Shown here one piece after another: positions 35,576 to 43,936 of a stretch of DNA of 64,000 nt (its first letter is position 1; each line of letters begins with the position of its first letter). A program made the position numbers and the translations under genes. The notes beneath the pieces are model-generated. The model searched no databases. It saw only the letters and a program-made list of their open reading frames with translations, and was not told where the DNA came from. Location: NCBI RefSeq assembly GCF_007856155.1, contig NZ_CP042266.1, positions 4,216,001 to 4,280,000 of the forward strand, given 5' to 3'. Source of the DNA: Streptomyces qinzhouensis. GTDB taxonomy: Bacteria; Actinomycetota; Actinomycetes; Streptomycetales; Streptomycetaceae.

Positions 35576-36781
35576 ATGACGGTCTGGGACGACCTGGTCG
35601 GTCAGGATCGGGTGCGGGAGCAGCTCGAAACCGCCGCGCGGGACGCCGATGCGCTGGTGACGGCCGAGGCGGCGGGGACGCCGCCGCCGGAGGCGTCCAA
35701 AATGACGCATGCCTGGCTGTTCACCGGACCGCCCGGCTCCGGTCTGGCGACCGCGGCGAGAGCCTTCGCGGCGGCGCTGCACTGCGTCAGCCCGGACCGC
35801 GCCCTCGGCGGAATTCCCGGCTGCGGCTTCTGCGACGGCTGCCACACCGCGCTGGTCGGGACGCACGCCGATGTGGAGGTCGTCCGGACGGACGTGCTCT
35901 CCATCGGCGTCAAGGACACCCGTGAGCTGGTCCGCCGCGCCCAGCTCTCGCCCGCCGGGGGCCGCTGGCAGGTGATCGTTCTGGAGGATGCCGACCGGCT
36001 CACCGAGGGCGCGTGCAATGTGCTCCTGAAGGCCGTCGAGGAGCCCGCGCCGCGGACGGTGTGGCTGCTGTGCGCGCCCTCGCAGGAGGATGTGCTGCCG
36101 ACGATGCGTTCACGCTGCCGCCATCTGACGCTGCGGACACCTCCGGTCGACGCGGTCGCGGATCTGCTCGTACGGCGCGATGGGATCGAGCCGGAGACCG
36201 CCGCGGCCGCGGCCCGCGCCACCCAGGGCCATATCGCGCGGGCCCGGCGACTGGCCACGGACGACGGGGCGCGCGCCCGGCGGGCGACGGTTCTGAAGCT
36301 GCCGCTGCGAGTGGGTGATGTGGGCAGTGCCCTCAAGGCCGCCCAGGAGCTGATCGACGCTGCGGCGGAGGACGCCAAGCAGGTCGCGGACGAGGTCGAG
36401 GCCAAGGAGACCGAGGAGCTGAAGACCGCGCTCGGCGCCGCCCAGGGCGGCCGGATGCCACGCGGTACGGCTTCGGCGATGAAGGAGCTGGAGGAACGGC
36501 AGAAGAAGCGCCGCACGCGGACACAGCGCGACAGCCTGGACCTCGCACTCGGCGATTTGACCGGTTTCTACCGTGATGTCCTTGCGCTTCAGCTCGGCAC
36601 CCGGATCGCCCTGGCCCATACGGACGTTCAGGATGCCGTCGACCGGGTCGCCCGGGAGTCGACCCCGGAGGGGACGCTGCGCCGGATGGAGGCGGTCCTG
36701 GAATGCCGGGAGGCCCTGAGCGCGAATGTGGCACCGCTGCTGGCGGTGGAGGCGATGACGATGGCGCTCCGGGCGGGCTGA
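35576..36781 (+). CDS. holB: DNA polymerase III delta' subunit
   Basis: A 401-residue clamp-loader subunit. The AAA+ core starts VGQDRVREQL with HAWLFTGPPGSGLATAA, where the Walker A lysine is replaced, as is usual for the non-hydrolysing delta'. A zinc-binding cysteine cluster (CVSPD...CGFCDGC) follows, then VLEDADRLTEGACNVLLKAVEEP and the sensor region MRSRCRHL. The C-terminus is a helical collar. ATG with AGGAGGGG upstream. Directly follows tmk, the usual order. Confidence 0.94.
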   Translation: MTVWDDLVGQDRVREQLETAARDADALVTAEAAGTPPPEASKMTHAWLFTGPPGSGLATAARAFAAALHCVSPDRALGGIPGCGFCDGCHTALVGTHADVEVVRTDVLSIGVKDTRELVRRAQLSPAGGRWQVIVLEDADRLTEGACNVLLKAVEEPAPRTVWLLCAPSQEDVLPTMRSRCRHLTLRTPPVDAVADLLVRRDGIEPETAAAAARATQGHIARARRLATDDGARARRATVLKLPLRVGDVGSALKAAQELIDAAAEDAKQVADEVEAKETEELKTALGAAQGGRMPRGTASAMKELEERQKKRRTRTQRDSLDLALGDLTGFYRDVLALQLGTRIALAHTDVQDAVDRVARESTPEGTLRRMEAVLECREALSANVAPLLAVEAMTMALRAG

Positions 36782-36863
36782 GGCCGGCCTCCCGCTCTGC
36801 TGTTCACCCGTACGAGCGAGGGTAAAAGGGTTGTCTACGGGGTGTGTCGCCTAGGCTCCGGGG

Positions 36864-38423
36864 ATGCGACCACGCCGTTTGCTCCGCAGTTCCGCTCTCG
36901 CGCTGGCGGCCACGGGCCTCCTGCTCTCCGGCTGCACCGGTGGCGACTCCTCGCCCAGCGCCTCGGCGACCCCGACGGAGGGCGGTTCGGGCCAGGGAGC
37001 GCGGTCCGCTCCCTCGGCTGAGCTGAAGCCGTACTACGCGCAGAAGCCGGCGTGGCGGAAGTGCGGCACCTCCGGTTTCGAGTGCGCCACGCTCAAGGCG
37101 CCGCTCGACTACGCGAAGCCCGGCGGTGACTCCGTCGACCTGGCCGTGGCCCGCAAGAAGGCCACCGGTCCCGGGGCGCGGCTGGGTTCGCTGCACGTCA
37201 ATCCGGGCGGGCCGGGCGGTTCCGCGGTCGACTTCCTCCAGTCGTACGCGGGCATCGGCTACCCCGCGCCGGTCCGCGCCCGCTACGACATGGTGGCAAT
37301 GGACCCGCGGGGCGTGGCCCGCAGCGAGCCCGTCGAATGCCTCGACGGCAAGGGCATGGACGCGTACACCCAGGTCGACCAGACCCCGGACGATCAGCTC
37401 GACGCGGCCAGGCTGCTCACGGCGCTGAAGGGCTTCGCGGCGGGCTGCGAGAAGAAGTCCGGCCCGGTGCTGCCGCATGTGTCCACCGCGAACGCGGCCC
37501 GTGACATGGACGTCTTCCGGGCCGTGCTCGGCGACGCGAAGCTGTCGTACGTCGGTGCCTCGTACGGCACGTTCCTGGGCGCGACATACGCGGAACTGTT
37601 CCCCGCGCGAACGGGCCGGCTGGTGCTCGACGGGGCGATGGACCCGTCGCTGTCGGCGCGGCAGCTCAACCGCGACCAGACGGAGGGCTTCGAGACGGCG
37701 TTCCGGTCCTTCGCCGGTGACTGCGTCAAACGGAAGGACTGCCCCCTGGGCCGTGCCTCGGCCGCGGACGCCGGGTCCCGTCTCAAGGGGTTCTTCGACC
37801 GGCTGGACGGCGAGCCGGTGGCGACGGGCCAGAGCCGGGAGCTCACCGAATCGCTGGCGACGACGGGTGTCCTGGCCGCGATGTACGACGAGGCGGCCTG
37901 GCCCCAGCTCCGTATCGCCCTCACCGACGCGATGGCCGGCCGGGGCGGGGGCCTGCTGGCGCTCGCCGACGCCTACTACGAGCGGGACGCGGACGGTACG
38001 TACTCGAATCTGATGTTCGCCAACGCGGCCGTGAACTGCCTCGACGCCCCGCCCGCCTTCCCGAACGAGCGCGACGTCCAGGCGGCGCTGCCCGACTTCG
38101 AGCAGGTGTCGCCCGCCTTCGGCCGCAACTTCGCCTGGGCGGCCCTGAGCTGCGCGTACTGGTCCACCCCCGCCACCGGCACCCCCCACCGCATCGAGGC
38201 GAAGGGCGCGGCCCCGATCCTGGTGGTCGGCACCACCCGCGACCCGGCGACCCCGTACAAATGGTCCCGCGCCCTCGCCTCCCAGCTCTCCTCGGGCCGG
38301 CTGCTCACCTACGACGGCGACGGCCACACGGCGTACGGCCGCGGCAGCGACTGCATCGACACCGCGATCAACACCTACCTCCTCGAGGGCACCCCACCCC
38401 AGGACGGCAAGCGCTGCCGCTGA
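36864..38423 (+). CDS. Secreted alpha/beta-hydrolase, TAP-like peptidase lipoprotein
   Basis: A 519-residue exported serine hydrolase. Lipoprotein signal with lipobox LSGC, then an alpha/beta fold with the oxyanion region NPGGPGGS, nucleophile in GASYGTFLG, the acid near GTTRDPATP and histidine in YDGDGHTAYG. The C-terminal TAP-like domain contains paired cysteines. Family members (tripeptidyl aminopeptidase, SlpD/SlpE) remove N-terminal tripeptides outside the cell. Gene follows holB by 82 bases. Confidence 0.9.
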   Translation: MRPRRLLRSSALALAATGLLLSGCTGGDSSPSASATPTEGGSGQGARSAPSAELKPYYAQKPAWRKCGTSGFECATLKAPLDYAKPGGDSVDLAVARKKATGPGARLGSLHVNPGGPGGSAVDFLQSYAGIGYPAPVRARYDMVAMDPRGVARSEPVECLDGKGMDAYTQVDQTPDDQLDAARLLTALKGFAAGCEKKSGPVLPHVSTANAARDMDVFRAVLGDAKLSYVGASYGTFLGATYAELFPARTGRLVLDGAMDPSLSARQLNRDQTEGFETAFRSFAGDCVKRKDCPLGRASAADAGSRLKGFFDRLDGEPVATGQSRELTESLATTGVLAAMYDEAAWPQLRIALTDAMAGRGGGLLALADAYYERDADGTYSNLMFANAAVNCLDAPPAFPNERDVQAALPDFEQVSPAFGRNFAWAALSCAYWSTPATGTPHRIEAKGAAPILVVGTTRDPATPYKWSRALASQLSSGRLLTYDGDGHTAYGRGSDCIDTAINTYLLEGTPPQDGKRCR

Positions 38424-38556
38424 CCCCGCCCCGGCTTTCCGGCCCCGCCGCTGGTCGGAGGGGGGATGGTCGGGAGCACTCGCGATAACCCTGTAGACTC
38501 AGCTCCGCTGCTGATGCGAATGTTCTCCCGCAAGGGAAGCCACTCCGTCGCAGCGC

Positions 38557-38630
38557 GCCGCCTTAGCTCAGTTGGCCAGAGCAACGCACTCGTAATGCGT
38601 AGGTCTCGGGTTCGAATCCCGAAGGCGGCT
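38557..38630 (+). tRNA. tRNA-Thr (anticodon CGT)
   Basis: 74 nucleotides folding as a cloverleaf: acceptor arms GCCGCCT/AGGCGGC, D arm TAGCTCAGTTGGCCAGAGCA, anticodon stem ACGCA/TGCGT with loop CTCGTAA (CGT at 38591-38593), and T arm with GGTTCGAATCC. CCA is not encoded. It reads ACG codons. A consensus-like -10 (TAGACT, 38494-38499) lies upstream. It is a potential integration target for the nearby tyrosine integrase. Confidence 0.97.
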
Positions 38631-38638
38631 CTGAAGAA

Positions 38639-38672
38639 CCTCAGGACTCACTCGCCGTGACCTGGGGTTTTT
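38639..38672 (+). terminator. tRNA terminator
   Basis: CCTCAGG (38639-38645) pairs with CCTGGGG (38661-38667), including one G-U pair, followed by TTTTT. It begins nine bases after the tRNA end. Confidence 0.65.
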
Positions 38673-38735
38673 CGTTTTCCGGGGGGATTTCCCGGTGGGT
38701 GGAGCCTTCCGTTCCGTGCCGCCCGATCCAAGGGG

Positions 38736-38760
38736 TGCGCAAGGGGAGCGCATTTGCGCA
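38736..38760. repeat. Inverted repeat with clustered GTGCGC motifs beyond the tRNA
   Basis: TGCGCAA (38736-38742) and TTGCGCA (38754-38760) form an inverted repeat with 11 bases between, followed by two more GTGCGCGG-like copies to about 38785. It lies between the tRNA and the first accessory gene. It could be a protein-binding site of an integrated element, but this is inference. Confidence 0.45.
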
Positions 38761-38883
38761 GCCGGTGCGCGGAGGGGTGCGCGCGGAAGTCCGCCGGATC
38801 GCGGCCGGGCGGCCCGGACGTGGCTCTGGCGGGATCAGATCATTTTGTGGAACCACTCCAAGATCCCCTCGTAGGCTGGGGCC

Positions 38884-39522
38884 GTGGCAGATCACCAGGA
38901 GACCGTCCCGTTCAAGGCGCTGGTCGCGCAGGCGAGCGCTGTGCTGCTGACCCGCGGAGTCGAGGTGGAGACCACCGCCGTGCACGGGGTCGTCGCCCAT
39001 CTCGTCGGCGTCATGGCGCAGCGGGTCGGGATGGACGAGGAGGAAGCCGTCCACCTGGTCACCCCGGAGGCGGTGGCCGACATCATCATGAAGGCGACCG
39101 CCGAACGGGCGCCGGGCGCCGCCCCGCCCCACGCGGTGAGGCCCGTCCGGGTGGACGACCGGCTCGTGCGCGTCCGGGTCGAGTCGCTGGGACACCTGGT
39201 CATGGCCACCGCGCAGGCCGGCAAGTACGCCGGCTTGAACGGCGACGGCCCGGCGGCAGCCCATCTGCTGGACCTCGGCATCGAGATCGGCGCCGCCCTG
39301 GTGAAGCGGCATGCCGAGGGCGAGGTGGAGATTCCGGTCGGGGTCCTCGATGAGGTTGCCGAACGGGTGGACGCCGTGGCCGACCGCGTCGAAGCGGACG
39401 GCTGGAGCGTCTGCCCTTGCGGTGAGGATCACGGTCAGAGGGAGACGGACCTCGGAGCTTTGCCCGTCATGCGCCACCACGCCGCGCTGGCCCGAGGACT
39501 GTGTGGTGGGGACCTGCCGTAG
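38884..39522 (+). CDS. Hypothetical protein with helical domain and C-terminal CPCGEDH
   Basis: A 212-residue acidic protein starting with GTG. It is mostly alpha-helical, rich in Val and Ala, with a Pro break near residue 80-90. A short Cys-x-Cys-Gly-x-x-His (CPCGEDH) appears near residue 180 and might bind metal. No family recognised and no membrane segment. It is the first gene after the tRNA. Confidence 0.6.
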   Translation: MADHQETVPFKALVAQASAVLLTRGVEVETTAVHGVVAHLVGVMAQRVGMDEEEAVHLVTPEAVADIIMKATAERAPGAAPPHAVRPVRVDDRLVRVRVESLGHLVMATAQAGKYAGLNGDGPAAAHLLDLGIEIGAALVKRHAEGEVEIPVGVLDEVAERVDAVADRVEADGWSVCPCGEDHGQRETDLGALPVMRHHAALARGLCGGDLP

Positions 39523-39621
39523 TCGGTCAGCAGAGCGCGGGCTAGGACGGTCCGTTTCTCCCTGGAGCAGCCCTCGTTAGGAACGACGAACACCTCTTCA
39601 TGTACCGAAGGTGAGTTCCTC

Positions 39622-40251
39622 GTGGAGATGGCTGAGTCCTGGCGGCACGCCGTTGATCTTGGACCGTTGTCCAGTTGGCTGACGTTGGGTGTCTTGTTCG
39701 TGGCCGTGCGAGGGCTGGCCGAAACGCGGAAGCAGAACGCCATCGTCAACAGCAGGGAGGAGAAGGAGGTCCGGGACGGCGAACTCCGCCATGCCCGCTT
39801 GATCACGTTCACCACCGAGGTGATCCGGTCTGCCTACGGCGACGGTGTACATCTGACTCTGAAAATCATCAACGACGGGGACGGGCCCGTCCTTGAGCCG
39901 CGTCCTCGCGTATGGCTCAACGACCAGGGGCAACTTTCCGAGGAGTTGCCATTCACCCTGTGCAGTGAGGAAGCCGAAGGCACGACGATCCGGGTCCCAG
40001 CGCACGCAGGCGCGACGTTCGTCCTGCATGTTCCCGTGCTCGGACTTGATGAAGAGGCACCGCTGACGTGCACGCTCGGCTTCACGGACATGGCGGGGCT
40101 CCGCTGGCGGCGGGCACCGGGGCGGCAGCCGGAGCGGCTGATCGGACCGGAAGCGCAAGTCCAGCCGATGACGACACAGGACCACGACGAAAGTCGGACT
40201 TGCGCTCCGGAACGGCTTCACGCCTTGAAACAGGCGGGCCGGACTCCCTGA
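39622..40251 (+). CDS. Hypothetical membrane-anchored protein
   Basis: A 209-residue protein with one N-terminal membrane helix (LGPLSSWLTLGVLFVAVRGL), a short charged linker and a beta-rich domain (HLTLKIINDGDGPVLEPRPRVWL). This looks like the many single-pass proteins of unknown function in accessory regions. GTG at 39622 has GAAGGTGAG upstream; ATG two codons later is an alternative. Its stop lies in the loop of the terminator shared with the integrase. Confidence 0.55.
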   Translation: MEMAESWRHAVDLGPLSSWLTLGVLFVAVRGLAETRKQNAIVNSREEKEVRDGELRHARLITFTTEVIRSAYGDGVHLTLKIINDGDGPVLEPRPRVWLNDQGQLSEELPFTLCSEEAEGTTIRVPAHAGATFVLHVPVLGLDEEAPLTCTLGFTDMAGLRWRRAPGRQPERLIGPEAQVQPMTTQDHDESRTCAPERLHALKQAGRTP

Positions 40252-40269
40252 CCTGCTGAGAGTCCGGCC
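40237..40269. terminator. Bidirectional terminator between converging genes
   Basis: GGCCGGACTC (40237-40246) and GAGTCCGGCC (40260-40269) form a 10-bp perfect stem with a 13-base loop that contains the stop codon of the upstream gene. The integrase ends 25 bases further on from the other side. Confidence 0.7.
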
Positions 40270-40293
40270 ATCTCAGGCGTCCTCGCCCCGTGA

Positions 40294-41934
40294 CTACGCC
40301 GACAAGGCACCCTGAGCAGCGCCGCAGGAGCAGGCGCAAGTGCAGTCGGGCGCACTCCCGATGGGGCTCACCGTCCGGGCCGCGCGCTGGGCGATCACGG
40401 AGCGGATCGCTTGCGGGGCCCGGGGGACGAGCTTGACCACGGCCTCGGCGGCTTCGCGGGCGAGGTCGTCGAGGACGGACTGGTAGATGTCCCGCGTGAT
40501 GCGGGTGTCGGAGTGGCCGAGGGTTTCGGAGACGACCTTGATGTCGACGTCGGCGGCGAGCATCAGGGTCGCGGCACCGTGACGGAGGTCGTGCAGACGG
40601 ATGGGCGGGAGGCCGGCCTCGGCGACGAGGCGGTCGAAGAGGTCCGAGATTTTCCCCGGGTGGAGCAGGGAGCCGTCCTCTTCGGTGAAGATGCGGCCGG
40701 TGTCCTGCCAGGCCGTGCCCCACGTGGCCTTCTCGGCCTCCTGGATCAGCCGTCGGGCCTCGACGCTCTCGACGGTCTCCGTGTCGAGGGCGACGACCCG
40801 GACGCCGCTGTTGGTCTTCGGCAGCCCCTCGTGGACGTCCCAGCCGTCCTGGACGAGCTGGGTGGCGATCGTGAGGGAACGATTCTTCGCCGAGAAGTCC
40901 GTCCAGCGCGGGGCGCAGCCCTCACCGCGCCGGACGCCCCGGAAGGCCAGCAGCCGCCACATCGCCTCCAGGCGGTGGCCCAGGATGTGGTCGAGGAAGG
41001 TCCCGAGCTGTTCCGGGGTCCAGACCATGACCGGGGAGGGGCGCACGCCGGTGCGCTTCCACTCGGCGATCCGCTCGTCTGTCCAGAGCAGGGCCTTGGG
41101 CTTGCTGCCGGGCAGCAGCTCGACGTGCTCGGCCGCGTTGTAGCCGGAGGGGAGGATGCGCTGGCCGATGGCGACGTTGAGCGCGGCCCGCAGGGTGTCG
41201 CGGATGTGGTGCTGGGTGTTGACGCTGGTAACCCGGCGGAACGGCGGCATCGCCGCGATGGCGGCCTTCAGCGCCTTGCGCCGGGCACGGTTCTCGCGCC
41301 CCTTCCAAGGAATCTCGTCCAGCTCGCCGAGGGCGGCCCGGCGCTGGGCGTTCTGCTCCTGGATCTCGATGTTGCGCTCGTTGATCGCGTCGAACATCCG
41401 GTTCAGGTCCCGGACCGCGAGCTTGTCGAGCCGCACCTCGCCCAGGTGCGGCTTGAGGTGGACGCGGATATCGACCTCGTACCGCTTGTAGCCGCCGATG
41501 CGCAGGCTCTTCTTGCCGCCGAGCCACTCATCGAGCCACTCGGCGACGAGGGTGCGGGCGTTGAGGGGCTGCCCGGCCTGCAGCCGCTCCCGGGTCGCAT
41601 CGTAGTCCGGGAGGGCGTCCTTGCCCGCCGCGCATGCCTCCAGCATGTCGCTGATGGCGAGCAGCTCTTCGAGGTCGTCCGCGTCGGGGAGGGCGAGCAG
41701 GGCCCGGACCTTGCCCAGCTCCTTGGTGGCGTCGGTCGAGGACGCGAAGCCGGAGCGCCGGTACTCCCGGCGGGTCCCGTCGGGCCGGTTGACCAGCTCG
41801 TGCCGGACCGACCAGGTTCCGTGGCGCCGGTTGGACAGCTTCGGGCAGGAGCTGCCCCAGTTCTTCCCCGTCCCGGGGTTCCGGCAGGAGCAGCGCCGGG
41901 TGACCGTACCGCCCTGCTGGGTCTTGGTGCTCAA
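40294..41934 (-). CDS. Tyrosine site-specific integrase
   Basis: A 546-residue recombinase. The N-terminus includes a Cys-rich segment (CSCRNPGTGKNWGSSCP) that may bind zinc. The core-binding domain follows, then a full catalytic set: R in FRGVRRGEG, HDLRHG, LGHSD and the nucleophile tyrosine in TRDIYQSV. The C-terminus ends with a second Cys-rich tail (CTCACSCG). The start is taken as TTG 41934 because GGAGG is well spaced before it; it overlaps the stop of the XRE gene, so the two are translationally coupled. Catalyses integration and, with an excisionase, excision. Confidence 0.9.
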   Translation of the reverse strand: MSTKTQQGGTVTRRCSCRNPGTGKNWGSSCPKLSNRRHGTWSVRHELVNRPDGTRREYRRSGFASSTDATKELGKVRALLALPDADDLEELLAISDMLEACAAGKDALPDYDATRERLQAGQPLNARTLVAEWLDEWLGGKKSLRIGGYKRYEVDIRVHLKPHLGEVRLDKLAVRDLNRMFDAINERNIEIQEQNAQRRAALGELDEIPWKGRENRARRKALKAAIAAMPPFRRVTSVNTQHHIRDTLRAALNVAIGQRILPSGYNAAEHVELLPGSKPKALLWTDERIAEWKRTGVRPSPVMVWTPEQLGTFLDHILGHRLEAMWRLLAFRGVRRGEGCAPRWTDFSAKNRSLTIATQLVQDGWDVHEGLPKTNSGVRVVALDTETVESVEARRLIQEAEKATWGTAWQDTGRIFTEEDGSLLHPGKISDLFDRLVAEAGLPPIRLHDLRHGAATLMLAADVDIKVVSETLGHSDTRITRDIYQSVLDDLAREAAEAVVKLVPRAPQAIRSVIAQRAARTVSPIGSAPDCTCACSCGAAQGALSA

Positions 41935-42572
41935 ACCTGGCCCTCCGCAGACGGTTCGCCGGAGGCCACCTCTGCGGGGAGCGGGGGCGGGGTGAGGCCC
42001 CGCTCGCGCATCCGGTCACGGAAGGCGTGCAGCTCGCGCCGGTCCTCCCCGGCCAGCTCCTCGTACGAGGCGACGGTCTCCAGGAGCGCGTCCCGACGGC
42101 TGGCGTCGGTGGCGAGCGCGGCCTTGCGGCGGCGTTCCTTGGCCATCCGGGCGGAGGTGAGGGCCGTAGTGGCGGCGTCGCTGTGGGCGCGGAAGAGGTC
42201 GAGGACCTCGCGGGGGGAGCCTTCGGGGACGGGGTGGTCGAGGCGGGTCTCGCCGGTGAACCACGCGAGCGCGTCCCAGGTCGGGACCTCCTGGCCCGGG
42301 AGGACCTCCACGGCGGCCTCGGCGTCCAGCGGGAACATCAGGGTAATGGGCGGGACGCCGTACACCGTGGCCAGGACGAGGAACTCGGCCAGGTCGACCG
42401 AGGTACGACGTCCGGTCTCTAGGTTGGTGATCGTCGTCGCCGGGATCGGCAGCCCCTGGTCCGCGCACGCTGCGGACGCGGCGGCGACGGTGAGGCCGGC
42501 GGCCTTCCGGGCCCGGCGCAGTTGTTCGGCCACCCGGGCGGTGAACGCGGGAGACCACTCGCTTGCTGTCAT
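41931..42572 (-). CDS. XRE-family repressor upstream of integrase
   Basis: A 213-residue regulator with an N-terminal helix-turn-helix (VAEQLRRARKAAGLTVAAAS...TITNLETGRR) and a helical, charged C-terminal part (ARMAKERRRKAA...). ATG at 42572 has no obvious ribosome site, so it may be weakly translated or leaderless. It is divergent from the excisionase-like gene across a 90-base gap with inverted repeats and runs into the integrase, which suggests control of the int/xis module. Confidence 0.8.
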   Translation of the reverse strand: MTASEWSPAFTARVAEQLRRARKAAGLTVAAASAACADQGLPIPATTITNLETGRRTSVDLAEFLVLATVYGVPPITLMFPLDAEAAVEVLPGQEVPTWDALAWFTGETRLDHPVPEGSPREVLDLFRAHSDAATTALTSARMAKERRRKAALATDASRRDALLETVASYEELAGEDRRELHAFRDRMRERGLTPPPLPAEVASGEPSAEGQV

Positions 42573-42623
42573 GGATGCAAGTTAAGTCGCTGAAAAACGT
42601 TGCCGCAACATCCATGGTACGAA

Positions 42624-42642
42624 TTCTGCTGTCAGAGCAGAA
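42624..42642. promoter_or_regulatory. Candidate operator in the XRE/xis divergent gap
   Basis: TTCTGCT-GTCAG-AGCAGAA is a 7-bp perfect inverted repeat with a 5-base centre, 20 bases before the excisionase start. A second imperfect pair, GGATGCAA (minus-side) with TTGC...CATCC, lies at 42573-42613. Both are candidate sites for the divergent XRE protein. Confidence 0.5.
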
Positions 42643-42662
42643 ATCGGCGATCGGATCGCATC

Positions 42663-42920
42663 ATGGCAACACAGAGCCCTGCCCGTGGGATGAGCCGCGA
42701 GGAACTGCTCGCCCTGCCGGTCGCGGTCGACCTCGACACCGCGAACAAGGCCCTCACCATCGGCCGCAGCACCGGCTACGCCCTGGCCAAGCAGGACGCC
42801 TACCCCGTGAAGGTGCTGCGCCTCGGCAACGCGTACCGGGTCATCACCGCGGACCTCCACCGCCTTCTTGGCCTCGCCCTGGAGCCAGCCGCTGGACCGG
42901 GCGGGCCGCGTCAGCCGTAG
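42663..42920 (+). CDS. Excisionase-like helix-turn-helix protein
   Basis: An 85-residue MerR/AlpA-type winged helix protein (VDLDTANKALTIGRSTGYALAKQDAYPVKVLRLGNAYRV). This is the typical form of recombination directionality factors beside tyrosine integrases in actinomycete elements. It may bend att DNA for excision or act as a regulator of the downstream genes. ATG start with a weak ribosome site. Confidence 0.75.
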   Translation: MATQSPARGMSREELLALPVAVDLDTANKALTIGRSTGYALAKQDAYPVKVLRLGNAYRVITADLHRLLGLALEPAAGPGGPRQP

Positions 42921-43017
42921 CGGTGGGCGGGTCCGGGGCTCCTCGCATGGCCCGGCCGCCCAGGGGGTATCGCCTGGTGTGGATCGGTTCCCAGTCCGTT
43001 TCACGGGAGGGCAGCGA

Positions 43018-43929
43018 GTGACTGACATTCGATTTGCTTGGCTGGAGATCACGGGGAAGTGCCAACTGTCCTGTAGCCACTGCTACGCGGACTCCGGCCC
43101 CTCCGGCGACCACGGGACCATGGCGCCGGAGGACTGGCAGCGGGTGATCGGGCAGCTCTCCGCCCAAGGTGTCACGGCGGTGCAGTTCATCGGCGGGGAG
43201 CCCATGCTCCACCCCGGCCTTCCCAACCTGATTGGGTACGCGCTCGACCGGGGACTGCGGGTGGAGGTGTTCTCCAACCTCGTCCACGTCCCCGAAGGGC
43301 TCTGGCCGGTGCTGGAACGGGACGGTGTGTCCCTGGCCACGAGCTACTACTCGGACGACCCGGCGGAGCACGCCGCCGTCACCGGCCGTCCGAGCCACGC
43401 CCGGACCCGGGCGAACATCGCCGAGGCCGTCCGCCGGGGGATTCCTCTGCGAGCGGGCGTCATCGACGTACGCGAAGGACAGCGGACCTCCGCCGCCCAG
43501 CGGGAACTGGAGACGATCGGGGTCCACCAGATCGGCACGGACCGGCTGCGACAGGTCGGCCGGGGAGTGCGCGACCGTACGCCGGACACCTCCCAGCTCT
43601 GCGGCCACTGCGCCTCCGGGGTGATCGCCGTGTCCCCCGACGGCTCGGTATGGCCGTGCGTGTTCTCCCGCTGGCTCCCGGTCGGGAACGTGATGGACGC
43701 CGCCCTGGCCGATATCCTGGCCAGCCCCGAGGCTCAGCGGGTAAGGGAGGAGCTGGCGGCCGACTTCGCCGCCCGCGAGGTGACCACGGCAGGGGGCAAG
43801 CCGAAGCCCCCGCCGCCGTGCGACCCGAAATGCGGGCCGGCGTGCGGGCCGTCCTGCAACCCCTCCTGCTGGCCCACCGGAGCCGGCCCCTGTACGCCGA
43901 ACGGGGGCTGTCAGCCGAACTACGACTAG
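43018..43929 (+). CDS. Radical SAM/SPASM protein with Cys-x-Pro-x repeat tail
   Basis: A 303-residue radical SAM enzyme. The cluster motif CQLSCSHC (Cys15, 19, 22) and GGEP near 62 are intact. A SPASM/twitch-like region has LCGHC and WPC near residues 195-213, suggesting an auxiliary iron-sulfur cluster. The last 40 residues are unusual: four C-x-P-x units in a row, then two more cysteines, seven in total. The tail may bind metal or be a fused substrate. GTG start with GGGAGGG upstream. It is seven bases from an ATPase gene, forming an operon of three. No separate precursor peptide is seen nearby. Likely peptide-modifying, substrate unknown. Confidence 0.82.
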   Translation: MTDIRFAWLEITGKCQLSCSHCYADSGPSGDHGTMAPEDWQRVIGQLSAQGVTAVQFIGGEPMLHPGLPNLIGYALDRGLRVEVFSNLVHVPEGLWPVLERDGVSLATSYYSDDPAEHAAVTGRPSHARTRANIAEAVRRGIPLRAGVIDVREGQRTSAAQRELETIGVHQIGTDRLRQVGRGVRDRTPDTSQLCGHCASGVIAVSPDGSVWPCVFSRWLPVGNVMDAALADILASPEAQRVREELAADFAAREVTTAGGKPKPPPPCDPKCGPACGPSCNPSCWPTGAGPCTPNGGCQPNYD

Positions 43930-43936
43930 GAGCAGC

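Noticed and set aside
39622..40251. Defence-island effector
   Set aside because: A single membrane helix plus an unknown beta domain is too little to claim a defence role.
42921..43017. Precursor peptide gene for the radical SAM enzyme
   Set aside because: The short gap has no open frame with a ribosome site apart from that of the enzyme itself.
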